Positions 1 through 9,985 of a stretch of 64,000 nucleotides of DNA are shown piece after piece. The stretch's first letter is position 1. Every line of letters begins with the position of its first letter. The translations under genes were made by a program, and so were the position numbers. The notes under the pieces were generated by a model, which was not told where the DNA came from, searched no databases, and was given only the letters and a program-made list of their open reading frames with translations. The DNA is from Chrysoperla carnea. Its lineage: Eukaryota > Arthropoda > Insecta > Neuroptera > Chrysopidae. The stretch spans positions 4,027,001 to 4,091,000 of the forward strand of contig NC_058342.1 in NCBI RefSeq assembly GCF_905475395.1, in the 5' to 3' direction.

Positions 1-124
1 TTATTTAATTTTTATCTAATTTTGTAAACTAAAAATCTTAAGTCAGCTATGTGTAATCTATTTAAGCAAGTAACATCTCTATGAAAACAAATAGTTAACA
101 TTTTAAACACCGTTTTTGTAACAG

Positions 125-668
125 ATGGATATATCGATGGAGACAATCGTGTTTAAAAATGTAAGTATATCTACACATAAATACTATATGAATACTTATA
201 TATTAAAAAAAGTTTTTTAAGAGTTGAGGAAAACAAAATAAAATTTCAAGAATATGAGAGAGAATTTGTTATAATATTGGAAAAACTCCGTAATTTCGAT
301 ACAATGTATGGCTATGTTTTATATGATCATCCTCATCTATTTTCAATATTAAGAACTAATGGGGATTTTAAATATTATATTAATTTAATTAAAAAATACA
401 ACCCCATATGGAAAACAATTGAAGAAGGAGATTTGGATGAGTTGTTATCGCTATATAAATTTGCATGCCCAGAAAGTGGAGATGAAGATATGTTACTTCT
501 ATCATCTATACGGAGACGTCCATTGTTATTTTATGAGAAATACTGTGCCGAGGAACTATTTTCAAATCATGGGAAAAAACGCATTATCAAGAGAAACTTT
601 TTACATCTATACCTCTAATAAATCTGGAATATAGCAGTGATAGTGGATTCGAGGATGAAGTAGATTAA
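125..668 (+). pseudogene. Frameshifted copy of the 137-codon arm gene
   Basis: This is the left-arm homologue of the intact gene at 7943-8356. The frame is open from about 277 to 618, but two indels relative to the right arm break it: a 2-base gain just after the ATG near 254, and a lost A near 597 that replaces the acidic C-terminus. A possible upstream exon (ATG at 125, 12 codons) ends in a good donor, GTAAGT at 161, and an acceptor TTTCAAG ends at 250, giving a 90-nt intron in frame with the downstream ATG. The right arm carries a 13-base deletion in that exon. The product is not a family I recognise. Confidence 0.6.
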
Positions 669-783
669 AATATCAAAAAAATTGTTGAAAAAAATTATTT
701 ATTGCTTTAAAATGTATACAACTATTTATATGTAACAAAATATTGACAAATAAAATTATTATTAACATCTAAAAAATTATTTA

Positions 784-1383
784 TTATGGAATAACTTTCA
801 ACTTGTTTAGAAAAGCCATAGCAGTCACTTCTTCATGCAACTTTTTATTTTTCTCTGAAAAATCCTTAGCACTAACTATTTGAAGGTAGGCAAGATTTTT
901 AAGAGAATTATCTAGGTCAATACACATTTTCTGAAAAATAGATATACTATTCAATATTGCATTAATATCTTTTTCTTTTAATGTATCTATACTACTTTGT
1001 AACGAATGAATATCTTTTTTTGAATGAGAAATTTCATCTTTAATTTCAGTTATAGATTTTAGTAGAATACTTTTCATAAAATCATTCTTCATATCCGTAA
1101 TTAATTCAGCTATTGTTTTAAAGATGCTGCCCTTCATATTTCCGGTTAATCTACTTAATGTTGTTATGGTACTATCACGTTCTTTATTCAATTGATGCTC
1201 TATATTTTTGATATTGTTTCTCTCTTCTTCCAATTGAGTCATTATATTTTTGTTGAGTTCTTTGATATCTGCTTTATGTCTATCGATTTCCATTTTTAAA
1301 TCACTCATTCGAACACTTAACCCAAAAAATGTATTCTCTGTTTTTTTATCTAGTTTGTGGTAGCCGAACTTGTGCATGTTCAT
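784..1383 (-). CDS. Coiled-coil protein, left-arm copy (199 aa)
   Basis: The 199-codon ORF is rich in Lys, Glu, Ile and Leu. Two long predicted helical stretches, about residues 25-80 and 100-165, show heptad-like spacing of Leu/Ile, so the protein is likely an elongated coiled coil. No catalytic motif, signal peptide or membrane segment is visible. It lies 15 bases downstream of the 81-codon ORF on the same strand, the same order as in the other arm. Eight residues differ from the right-arm copy; most differences are Lys/Asp/Thr there against Asn/Ile here, so the right arm looks closer to ancestral. Function unknown. Confidence 0.6.
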   Translation of the reverse strand: MNMHKFGYHKLDKKTENTFFGLSVRMSDLKMEIDRHKADIKELNKNIMTQLEEERNNIKNIEHQLNKERDSTITTLSRLTGNMKGSIFKTIAELITDMKNDFMKSILLKSITEIKDEISHSKKDIHSLQSSIDTLKEKDINAILNSISIFQKMCIDLDNSLKNLAYLQIVSAKDFSEKNKKLHEEVTAMAFLNKLKVIP

Positions 1384-1398
1384 TTTTAAACTAATAAT

Positions 1399-1644
1399 TT
1401 ATATTATCCTCTTAATATCCTCCGTTTGCATTTTAAATTCGAAAAGTGAATCGGAAATTAATAGCGTATAAGCAGTTGTTTTATCAGGTATAGCTTTTTT
1501 ACATTCAAAATCAATGCAAATATCTATAGAGTTTGTTGCAGGGTTGTATACTGTACAAATTACTTGTTCATTCATTTTATAAGATATAACTTCAATAGGT
1601 ATCCATTCAGGCTTATTAAAACCAAAACACTTGGCTAACACCAT
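1399..1644 (-). CDS. Small orphan protein, left-arm copy (81 aa)
   Basis: This 81-codon ORF is complete from ATG to stop and differs from its right-arm twin by a single Ile/Val. Residues 14-20 read WIPIEVI. A similar YVPIEVI segment occurs in the broken gene at 19858-20161, hinting at a shared family. The body alternates hydrophobic and polar residues with two Cys pairs, suggesting a small beta-rich fold. An AT-rich TATATATTT sequence lies about 30 bases before the ATG. I do not recognise the family. Confidence 0.6.
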   Translation of the reverse strand: MVLAKCFGFNKPEWIPIEVISYKMNEQVICTVYNPATNSIDICIDFECKKAIPDKTTAYTLLISDSLFEFKMQTEDIKRII

Positions 1645-2451
1645 TTTGTTTTTCTTTTTAAAAATTTTTTGAACTAAATATATATTAGGAGGAATTAGTT
1701 TTCAATAATTCATAAGGGTAAAATGATGGGATTCCTACTCAAGTTTTCCAATAGATATGAATATGAAGCTGTTGATTAGATTTTTCTAATCTTGAAAACA
1801 TCCATAGACCAATTGGGAGTATATTTTTTTCAAGCATATGTTTGTACTTGGAAACTCAAACAAAATCTCTGATGATTAATTTTCTCTTAGCGTTTTGCTT
1901 AGATGAATGTCTATTATATACAATTTTTCAATAATTTATCTTTATGTTACATGTCAATCGTTTGATGTTTATTATTATTACAAGTTTTTACCACATTTTG
2001 GAGAATATCAAGCCATTTGTATGAAACATTAAGCGAGAATTGTTTGTTTTACTTGTTTGAAAATAATTTGACATATGTAGGAAAAGATAACATTTGACCT
2101 TGATGAGATTAGTTACCTTAAGTCAACAACAGTAGACTTACGCGTTGAGTCTGAAGCTAGTTCCTATTTCCCAACAAAAACACATGTTCTCTGTTTAGTG
2201 TTCCTCAACAGATACTTTATATGTAATTCTTTAACAAATAATGTTTATAAAGAGGCTTAAGTCATACATAGTGGACGTACATATATTATTAATTGTCATA
2301 CATAGTGGACGTACATATATTATTAATTGTTTTATTTTATCAGTGTTTACAAAACATATATATCATTTATTTGTGAACTTGCATGTTTAATACAAAAGAA
2401 AGAGCTGATTGAGTAGAGTAATGCACTCAAAACAGGTGAACAATCAACAGT

Positions 2452-2818
2452 TATGCAAGATAACTTAAGTCCATAACTAAAGAAAAACTCTAATTAATTT
2501 TTCATGTCTTATTAAACAATTTGATATACTAGATTCTACAAACTCTATAACAAATTTTAGCACAAGACATTTTTTAATATATGAACTTACAAAAATTAAT
2601 TTTACCATAATCATATCTCAATATGATGACATTCTAAAAATGAACAATTAGATTTTAATATAATGTTAAATATGTAATAATTTATAGAGAATTAAAGTTT
2701 AAACTAATTTTTAACAAAAGCTAGATTATTGAAATATAATTTTAATAACTTATGAATACAAGAACTAAGTGATGTTGATCTCATCAACAAATAAATGATA
2801 TTCTTGCTCACGAATGAA
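2452..2818. other. AT-rich spacer without a gene
   Basis: This begins where the inverted arm ends (2451) and runs to the polymerase fragment. It is more than 75% A+T by eye. I see no ORF, repeat or RNA signature in it. Confidence 0.6.
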
Positions 2819-3142
2819 CTATACCTTTTTCTTTTTGATACAAGATCCATCTATCTCTTCAACTTTTCGTTTATAAGAAGTTTTCAAAGAATAGTGACCC
2901 CAAGGTAGTTTATTATAGGAACCAGGTATAATGTATCGCTTGTCATCATAAGGACTAAGAGCGATTTTTGTTTGAGTTTGAGTATAAAGTTTAAGTTTTT
3001 CAGATTTTATGAGGTTTTGATTAACCGATATCTCTTTATAGTTCTCCAAACATTCAACATAATCTTCAAAAGACCACACCTCATAGAATACGAATAGCAT
3101 TAAATTTTTCAAAATAGCTATGTCCCAACAAATTTTTTTCAT
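2819..3142 (-). pseudogene. C-terminal fragment of Polinton-type DNA polymerase B
   Basis: The translated segment ends with the pattern found at the extreme C-terminus of protein-primed family B polymerases of arthropod Polintons: a DDYVxCL-like stretch (here EDYVECL, residues 26-32), a YTQTQTKIALSPYDDKR core (residues 53-69), then LPWGHY (residues 79-84) and a basic tail. No exonuclease, palm or TPR motif remains upstream, and the catalytic domains that would lie at higher coordinates are missing. This is therefore a truncated relic. The family call rests on remembered C-terminal motifs and needs a profile search. Confidence 0.62.
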
Positions 3143-3229
3143 AAGTTTTCAATACTTGGTTGAAAAAAACAAAATTTTATTAAAATATATAGATAAATTT
3201 TGTGTTTTAGGTATTTAATTGCCTCTTAA

Positions 3230-3660
3230 TAGGTAAAATTGATATTCTACCATAAGTTCAGTTATAGTATTTTTAAAACGACAAAAAAGTTAGGAAAAAC
3301 CCAAATTTTTCACAAAATATCCACATTTTTTGTGTTTCAATGATAATTTAGTTTGTAAATGTGCAAATAATTTAGACATAATTGACAACTTTACAGATAG
3401 TAATTGGTGATTGTAATAATTTTTCTAGTTTTGTGTCATATTATTTCTTCAAATGACAAAAAACATTCAAAAACAAAAAATTCACATAAAAAAGGAGTAG
3501 CTATTGTGTTTCAGTGATACATTAAGTTGTAAATCCCGATTATTTGTTTCTTATTATTTTTGGGAGTGACAAAAAAGGTGGAAGAAACATAAAATTTGCA
3601 TGAAAAATGGTTTACTTTTATGTTTTGATGAAAAATGCCTAAGAAACTATTAATTTTACA
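3230..3660. repeat. Three diverged tandem units
   Basis: Three stretches beginning near 3281, 3452 and 3568 each start with GACAAAAAA and continue with an A-rich run, an ACATAAAA/CATGAAAA-type segment and a TGTTTCAATGAT-like segment. Spacing is irregular (about 170 and 117 bases). A weaker fourth relative may lie near 4120-4180. No coding potential is visible. Confidence 0.45.
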
Positions 3661-3762
3661 TAAATTTTAATATATTTTTTGTTCTTTGAACTATAATTTC
3701 ACCCCACTGACTCTAAATACAAGTCTTAACGATATATATCATATGATTTATTAATCATATGA

Positions 3763-3796
3763 TTAATTCTGAAAATCATATGATTTTCAGAATTAA
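3763..3796. repeat. 34-bp perfect palindrome
   Basis: The two 17-base halves are exact reverse complements, meeting at ATCATATGAT. A related shorter palindrome built from the same ATCATATGAT core lies just upstream (about 3739-3762). It could extrude a cruciform. No surrounding gene explains it. Confidence 0.85.
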
Positions 3797-4382
3797 GAAT
3801 GAGGATAAATGTATGATAAATCACAACACCAGATACATTCCATAATAATTTTGAATAAATAAGAGTGGTACACGTTATTTTCTTAAATAATCACGGGAGA
3901 TAAACGCAAGGGCTAAAAACACGCAGACCTAACAAACTCGACCCCATTAAACCAACCAGTAGATCAGTGCATATAAATCATGAAAATATATTTTCATACA
4001 CCTTTTTTGTTTGCCAGAAATACTTAAAAATTGTTAACTTTGTGTGCTAGAACACTAATTTAAGCTTCAAATGAGTAAATACCCCAAATTTTAATTAATG
4101 TATTTGTTAAGTCTTAAGTCGAAATTTTCATAAAAAATGATCAATTTTTATGTTTCTTAGCAGTAATTAGGGTAAATTTTGTTTATTTTTATGATAAAAG
4201 TCAACTCTTCTCGAGATATTTGAAATTTTTAGATTTATAAGTAAGATTGCATTTAAGTTAGATTGATAATTTACTTATTTTATATATCATATAAGTAACA
4301 TATTCAAGTGTTATAGGTTCAATAACACTTATTGAACCACCACCGCCGTCCAATCCAAGCCAACCCAAACCAACCCCCCACC

Positions 4383-4813
4383 CAACCATATAAATGATAA
4401 AACTACTTCGATTTTATCAATTTTTTGTTAAAGATTACTCTGGTTTTATCAATTTTTGTTAAAAACTCCCTCTGTTTTACCATTTATTTGTTAAAAAACT
4501 ACTTCGATTTTATAAATTTTTATTAAAAATTACTTCGATTTTATAAGTTTTTGTTAAAAACTGCACCGATTTTAGAAGTTTTTGTTAAAAACTACTCCGA
4601 TTTTTCTTAATTTTTTAACAAAATTGATTTGATAACTGCTTTAATACTCTGATTTTATCAATTTTTTAATAAAATTGTTTTTATATCTGGTTTAATACTC
4701 TGATTTCTCGGTTTATATCAATGCTAAAGAGTTTTTTGAAAAATTTTTGAGGTTAAACTTGATAATTTTTGATAGTATTCATATACCATGATATGAAATC
4801 TAACGGGACAGGA
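4383..4813. repeat. Minisatellite with CCGATTTTAT core, plus shared flank
   Basis: Repeats of about 30 bases (ACTACTCCGATTTTATAAG variants followed by TTTTTGTTAAAA) run to about 4620. They are followed by a non-repeated stretch ending in CTAACGGGACAGGA at 4800-4813. The same repeat and flank, including that 14-mer, recur in the same orientation at 14041-14239 beside an integrase fragment. The upstream stretch 3800-4380 holds no gene; it contains a short C-rich tract at 4337-4385. Confidence 0.75.
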
Positions 4814-4984
4814 TTTGAAAATATATATATATTTATTCAAAAACTGTAGAACAAGAAAAATATCAATTACTAAAAGATGTAATCAAACCATTAAAAGCTA
4901 TCTACTTGTATATGACTAATAATTTATTAGCGTTTCCAACAACTGAAGAAGTAATTTGATATGTATTTTGGATAGCACATTTAC

Positions 4985-5125
4985 CCTGATGTATTATCGG
5001 AGTAACTTGGAGTAATTTGAAGTAATATCGGAGTAATATCGGAGTAATTTGGAGTAATATCGGAGTAATTTGGAGTAATATCGGTGTAATTTGGAGTAAT
5101 ATCGGAGTAATTTGGTGCAGTATCG
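4985..5125. repeat. GGAGTAATATCGG minisatellite
   Basis: Alternating units GGAGTAATATC and GGAGTAATTT repeat about a dozen times. The CGGAGTAA core matches the minisatellites at 4383, 14041 and 16805. The open frame across 4902-5234 on the minus strand is only a translation of this array. From 5240 to 5520 I see nothing further. Confidence 0.85.
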
Positions 5126-5524
5126 GTTTGATTTGACTATTTGTATGTTTGCACTTATTCCAGAATCTAATCAAATTATGAACTTGACATTTTTCATTTT
5201 TTTTTAAAATTTGATGAAAAAAATTTTTCATCATTTAAGGTAAATTCATTATTTTGAATCAGAATTCATATTGATTCACAAACATCTTCTACACTAATAA
5301 CTGGGATTGGGAAATATGATGGATGTATTTGTTTTTTTTGAAAATATCTTGTAATTCCAATAATTTTAAAATAATAAACAAAATGTTTTATCTTGATAGA
5401 CTGTTTTATTTTTAATAGAAAAATTATTCATAGAACGTATTACTAAATAATTTTTAATACGAAATTACTAAATGATTTTTAATAAGAAATTACTAATTTT
5501 ATGTTAAAAGTTAATATCAACTTG

Positions 5525-5965
5525 TTATTTAATTATATTTGTTTTTCGCAAGTGATGAATTATAGACAGTAATACTGTCACAGTATTTCTTTTCCAACAT
5601 CAGTAGAATATAGACTTCTTAATGTATCAATTAATACATTGGGATCAATATTATAATAAGAAATATTTTCATCAACCTCTAGGACACTCTTACTATTCAT
5701 AGCTGATTCATATTACTTGTATTGTTTAGTTTGTGAATTATCCAATTTGCTTCTATCACTACTCATTTTCAGATTAAACCTTTGCTACTCTCTGATTCAT
5801 TAAATGAAATATCATCATATGATTCGTCATCATTTGGTTTTAACTTTGAAGTTTTAGCAACGATAGATTCCGAACTCTTTGAAGAATTGCTCAATGTTCG
5901 TTTTCTTTTACTAGATTCAGCAATAGAACAATCTTTATCATTATGTATATTTTGAATAGCATTGT
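5525..5965 (-). pseudogene. Broken gene with LID/LR C-terminal motif, copy 1
   Basis: Reading leftward, a Ser/Lys-rich segment with a nuclear-localisation-like SSKRKRTLSNSSKSSE stretch lies near 5930. An acidic stretch follows. After a frameshift the frame reads NVLIDTLRSLYSTDVGKEIL, and after another indel SIIHHLRKTNIIK before the stop at 5525-5527. The end closely resembles the segment at 16652-16777, so both derive from one gene. Proteins of arthropod Polintons that I remember end in a comparable LIDRLRLL...EIISIIEELR...II motif. Function unknown; the N-terminus is not identifiable. Confidence 0.5.
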
Positions 5966-6966
5966 CATGATGTGTCTATTTTTATTAAATTTCCGAAAAA
6001 ATGTGAGCTCACAATATTCATATTTAAACATGTTTATCAAAAAAAATTTATCGGTTGTGAACTGACTGATGGAGTATCCTGAAATAATTTTCACGTCTTA
6101 ATTGATGTATAATTTAATAGTTTATTTTCATTCTCTAGTTTTTATATAAACTCCGTGCATGATTCACTTTACGTTTTTTTTATTAATTGGTGTATAATTT
6201 ACCACATCATACTGTTTTTCTAGAGATTATTCAACGGGTGTGTAATAGGCTTAAATGTTTTTTCTAATGTGATGACTGTTGATTGTTCACCTGTTTTGAG
6301 TGCATTACTCTACTCAATCAGCTCTTTCTTTTGTACTAAACATGCAAGTTCACAAATAAATGATATATATATGTTTTGTAAACACTGATAAAATCAAACA
6401 ATTAATAATATATGTACGTCCACTATGTATGACTTAAGCCTCTTTATTAACATTATTTGTTACAGAATTACATATAAAGTATCTATTGAGGAACACTAAA
6501 CAGAGAACATGTGTTTTTGTTAGGAAATAGGAACTAGCTTCAGACTCAACGCGTAAGTCTACTGTTGTTGACTTAAGGTAACAAATCTCATCAAGGTCAA
6601 ATGTTATCTTTTCCTACATATGCCAAATTATTTTCAAACAAGTAAAACAAACAATTCCGGCTAAATGTTTCATACAAATGGCTTGATATTCTCCAAAATG
6701 TGGTAAAAACTTGTAATAATAATAAACATCAAACGATTGACATGAAAAATAAAGATAAATTATTGAACATTGTATATAATAGACATTCATCTAAGCAATT
6801 GGTTTATGGATGTTTTCAAGATTGTAAAAATCTAATCAACAGCTTCATATTCATATCTATTGGAAAACTTGAGTAGGAATCCCATCATTTTACCCTTATG
6901 AATTATTGAAAACTAATTCCTCCTAATATATATTTAGTTCAAAAAATTTTTAAAAAGAAAAACAAA

Positions 6967-7212
6967 ATGGTGTTAGCCAAGTGTTTTGGTTTTAATAAGC
7001 CTGAATGGATACCTATTGAAGTTATATCTTATAAAATGAATGAACAAGTAATTTGTACAGTATACAACCCAGCAACAAACTCTGTAGATATTTGCATTGA
7101 TTTTGAATGTAAAAAAGCTATACCTGATAAAACAACTGCTTATACGCTATTAATTTCCGATTCACTTTTCGAATTTAAAATGCAAACGGAGGATATTAAG
7201 AGGATAATATAA
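6967..7212 (+). CDS. Small orphan protein, right-arm copy (81 aa)
   Basis: This is an intact 81-codon ORF with an ATG in a purine-rich context (ACAAAATGG, a fair Kozak match at -3 and +4). It is followed after 15 bases by the coiled-coil ORF on the same strand, an unusually tight spacing for a eukaryotic pair. That suggests a bicistronic viral-type transcript or an unrecognised splice. The WIPIEVI segment and lack of other motifs are as in the left copy. No function can be assigned. Confidence 0.65.
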   Translation: MVLAKCFGFNKPEWIPIEVISYKMNEQVICTVYNPATNSVDICIDFECKKAIPDKTTAYTLLISDSLFEFKMQTEDIKRII

Positions 7213-7227
7213 ATTATTAGTTTAAAA

Positions 7228-7827
7228 ATGAAGATGCACAAGTTCGGCTACCACAAACTAGATAAAAAAACAGAGAATACATTTTTTGGGTTAAGTGTTC
7301 GAATGAGTGATTTAAAAATGGAAATCGATAGACATAAAGCAGATATCAAAGAACTCAACAAAAATATAATGACTCAATTGGAAGAAGAGAGAAACGATAT
7401 CAAAAATATAGAGCATCAATTGAATAAAGAACGTGATAGTACCATAACAACATTAAGTAGATTAACCGGAAATATGAAGGGAAGCATCTTTAAAACAATA
7501 GCTGAATTAAAAACGGATATGAAGAATGATTTTATGAAAAGTATTATACTAAAATCTATAACTGAAATTAAAGATGAAATTTCTCATTCAAAAAAAGATA
7601 TCCATTCGTTACAAAGTAGTAAAGATACATTAAAAGAAAAAGATATTAATGCAATATTGAATAGTATATCTATTTTACAGAAAATGTGTATTGACCTAGA
7701 TAAGTCTCTTAAAAATCTTGCCTACCTTCAAACAGTTAGTGCTAAGGATTTTTCAGAGAAAAATAAAAAGTTGCATGAAGAAGTGACTGCTATGGCTTTT
7801 CTAAACAAGTTGAAAGTTATTCCATAA
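7228..7827 (+). CDS. Coiled-coil protein, right-arm copy (199 aa)
   Basis: This is an intact 199-codon ORF. The basic N-terminus (MKMHKFGYHKLDKK) is followed by long Leu/Ile-spaced amphipathic helices to about residue 165 and a short C-terminal helix. No transmembrane or enzymatic signature is seen. It keeps Lys at several surface positions where the left copy has Asn or Ile, so it is probably the less decayed copy. AATAAA sits just past the stop (around 7828), a plausible poly(A) signal. Function unknown; a virion or DNA-organising structural role is only a guess. Confidence 0.65.
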   Translation: MKMHKFGYHKLDKKTENTFFGLSVRMSDLKMEIDRHKADIKELNKNIMTQLEEERNDIKNIEHQLNKERDSTITTLSRLTGNMKGSIFKTIAELKTDMKNDFMKSIILKSITEIKDEISHSKKDIHSLQSSKDTLKEKDINAILNSISILQKMCIDLDKSLKNLAYLQTVSAKDFSEKNKKLHEEVTAMAFLNKLKVIP

Positions 7828-7942
7828 TAAATAATTTTTTAGATGTTAATAATAATTTTATTTGTCAAAATTTTGTTACAAATAAATAGTTGTATACATT
7901 TTAAAGCAATAAATAATTTTTTTCAACAATTTTTTTGATATT

Positions 7943-8356
7943 TTAATCTACTTCATCCTCGAATCCACTATCACTGCTATAATCCAGATTTATTAGAGGT
8001 ATAGATGTAAAAAGTTTTCTCTTGATAATGCGTTTTTTCCCATGATTTGAAAATAGTTTCTCGGCACAGTATTTCTCATAAAATAACAATGGACGTCTCC
8101 GTATAGATGATAGAAGTAACATATCTTCATCTCCACTTTCTGGGTATGCAAATTTATATAGCGATAACAACTCATCCAAATCTCCTTCTTCAATTGTTTT
8201 CAATATGGGGTTGTATTTTTTAATTAAATTAATATAATATTTAAAATCCCCATTAGTTCTTAATATTGAAAACAGATGAGGATGATGATATAAAACATAG
8301 CCATACATTGTATCGAAATTACGGAGTTTTTCGAATATTATACAATTCTCTCTCAT
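7943..8356 (-). CDS. Orphan acidic-tailed protein (137 aa), intact copy
   Basis: The ORF runs from ATG at 8356 to TAA at 7943. The middle contains aromatic-rich YGYVLYHHPHLFSIL (residues 18-32), then a helical region, and the C-terminus is acidic (SSDSGFEDEVD). It converges with the 199-codon gene, with 115 bases between stop codons. A possible upstream exon exists in both arms but has a 13-base deletion here, so translation from this ATG is the conservative reading. I do not recognise the family. Confidence 0.6.
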   Translation of the reverse strand: MRENCIIFEKLRNFDTMYGYVLYHHPHLFSILRTNGDFKYYINLIKKYNPILKTIEEGDLDELLSLYKFAYPESGDEDMLLLSSIRRRPLLFYEKYCAEKLFSNHGKKRIIKRKLFTSIPLINLDYSSDSGFEDEVD

Positions 8357-8733
8357 ATTCTTGAAATTTTATTTTGTTTTCCTCAACTCAAAAAAAACTT
8401 TTTTTAATATATAAGTATTCATATAGTATTTATGTGTAAATATACTTACATTTTTAAACACGATATATCCATCTGTTACAAAAACGGTGTTTTAAATGTT
8501 AACTACTTGTTTTCATAGAGATGTTACTTGCTTAAATAGATTACACATAGCTGACTTAAATATTTATTAATAGGATGAAGTTACGTAAGCAATGATCATA
8601 CGTATTATTGAATTACATCAATAGATGGAAGGGCTGATTCATTTTGAGTATATATATTCATGATTTTTAGTTTACAAAATTAGATAAAAATTAAATAAGA
8701 ATTTATTCTAAAAAAATTTTTAATACTATATCA

Positions 8734-9384
8734 ATGTGTCAAAAACAAGTTGACCAATATTTTCAAAATATGAAAAGCGAAATATTTTTTCGAACAATGA
8801 TTCCTCTGAATCAAAGCGAGACGAAATTTATTGTTATTGGGATTATGACATATGACTTATCAAGTGTCTTACAAATTAAATCGAATCAAAATCAATTTAC
8901 TAATTTAACAAAAGAACAATGGAACCAAGTTTTAAATAATAAACATCATATTTTGGAATATTTAAATAATATTACTAATCATCTAGAAGATATTGTAATT
9001 GATAATGATGTTAGAATATCTTCACATGAGTATCATAACAAAAAAATAATCAAATTTTCAACTAGTAATTGTGCTGTTTATCTGGCTGATGGAACAACTC
9101 AGAAAATGTTTGATAACCAAAAAATTATTGATGTACAATTTTCAATTTTGGAGTCACTAAATATTAATGGTAATATGAATTTGGTGAGGAATAAATTCCA
9201 AGACATGGAAAACTCTCAAGCTCAATTTGGAAATTGGTATCCACATATTTCATCGATGATCACCCAAGAAAAAAATCCAATGTTGAAGAAATTCTTATTG
9301 GAATTATTTATCAACCACCCATCTATTATAGAAAAAACACTGCAAACAAATTCCACACCCTTAAATTATTATTTGGAATATTAA
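8734..9384 (+). CDS. Orphan protein of 216 aa just outside the right arm
   Basis: This is a single uninterrupted ORF with ATG in an A/T-rich leader and a stop at 9382. The protein is Asn/Gln/Ile rich. The N-terminus has a hydrophobic strand pattern (KFIVIGIMTYDLSSVL, residues 31-46), followed by alternating helices. No signal peptide, membrane span or metal-binding motif is visible. AATAAA sequences lie about 45 bases after the stop. It begins 36 bases beyond the arm boundary, so it may belong to the same element. Length is unusual for an unselected ORF in such AT-rich DNA. Function unknown. Confidence 0.65.
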   Translation: MCQKQVDQYFQNMKSEIFFRTMIPLNQSETKFIVIGIMTYDLSSVLQIKSNQNQFTNLTKEQWNQVLNNKHHILEYLNNITNHLEDIVIDNDVRISSHEYHNKKIIKFSTSNCAVYLADGTTQKMFDNQKIIDVQFSILESLNINGNMNLVRNKFQDMENSQAQFGNWYPHISSMITQEKNPMLKKFLLELFINHPSIIEKTLQTNSTPLNYYLEY

Positions 9385-9844
9385 ATACATTTTTTTTATA
9401 TCTTTTGTACTATTAATTTTTATAAATAAATAAAGACAATCTGAAAAACAGAAAAGGTAGTTTTTTAAAAAACCTATATTTAAAAACCTATTTATTTAAA
9501 GTTTTTTTATTAAAAAATATTTGAAAAGTATACAAATTTTTAAAAATTGAAAATGATATAAAAAACAGTACTTTGATTTAAACATTGGAATTATTTTTAT
9601 TAAGATGAGAAATTAATGCATATGGCATGTAATCCAAACTTTTTAGGATTTCTTCTCCTGTCTGCAAAAGCTCCTTAGCTTCGTCATGCATGATTTTACT
9701 ATCAAACAAAGAAAATAAAAAACATATAAAATCAAAAGAAAAAAATTCACTTACGTTAAATTTTCATGATTCCTTCTCATTATTTCCCTATAAAAACAAA
9801 GTAAAATTAAACTTTAATTTATTAGAAATTATTGTTTTAGACAT

Positions 9845-9985
9845 TTACATGATATTGTTACCTAGCGCTGTAATGTTTGAAGATTTTTCATCGCAATCTT
9901 CAATGTCTTTTATAAAATATAAGAAAAAGATGTTTAAAATTGAGATCACTAGCATTACAAATATTAATATCATTTTTATTTCCAT
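9845..9985 (-). CDS. Possible 46-aa single-span membrane peptide or signal exon
   Basis: The ORF begins MEIKMILIFVMLVISILNIF, giving a hydrophobic N-terminal segment of about 18 residues, then an acidic tail with one Cys. The frame crosses a potential donor (CTAG then GTAACA near 9856), so it could be the signal-sequence exon of a longer minus-strand gene. A downstream open stretch (about 9590-9690, ending NKNNSNV) has acceptor-like sequence before it, but I could not join phases cleanly. Low confidence. Confidence 0.3.
   Translation of the reverse strand: MEIKMILIFVMLVISILNIFFLYFIKDIEDCDEKSSNITALGNNIM

Larger units (their letters stand above)
1..2451. repeat. Left arm of a large inverted duplication
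   Basis: This stretch is the reverse complement of 6275-8698, with paired coordinates summing to about 8611 across the gene-bearing part. It carries three ORFs that reappear in the other arm. Small indels separate the arms: a 34-bp unit is tandemly doubled here at 2261-2328, and the right arm has about 110 extra bases near 8558-8665. The pairing already holds at position 1, so this arm probably starts outside the window. From 1645 to 2450 I see no gene. The arms could be terminal inverted repeats of a deleted Polinton-like element or a later duplication; the sequence does not decide. Confidence 0.9.
6275..8698. repeat. Right arm of the inverted duplication
   Basis: This is the reverse complement of 1-2451. 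Divergence is a few per cent by eye, with indels. All three arm genes are open here. The inner end is sharp at 6275, where pairing stops at CAACAGT, and position 8698 pairs with base 1. From 6100 to 6275 no gene is visible, and the 690 bases before the 81-codon ORF hold no ORF in either arm. The spacer between the arms (2452-6274) carries the polymerase fragment and minisatellites. Confidence 0.9.

Noticed and set aside
4902-5234. 110-codon minus-strand ORF with repeated PILLQIT
   Set aside because: It is the translation of the GGAGTAATATC minisatellite; no start context or non-repetitive domain.
5891-6094. 67-codon minus ORF
   Set aside because: It overlaps in another frame the Ser/Lys-rich remnant assigned at 5525-5965 and shows no motif.
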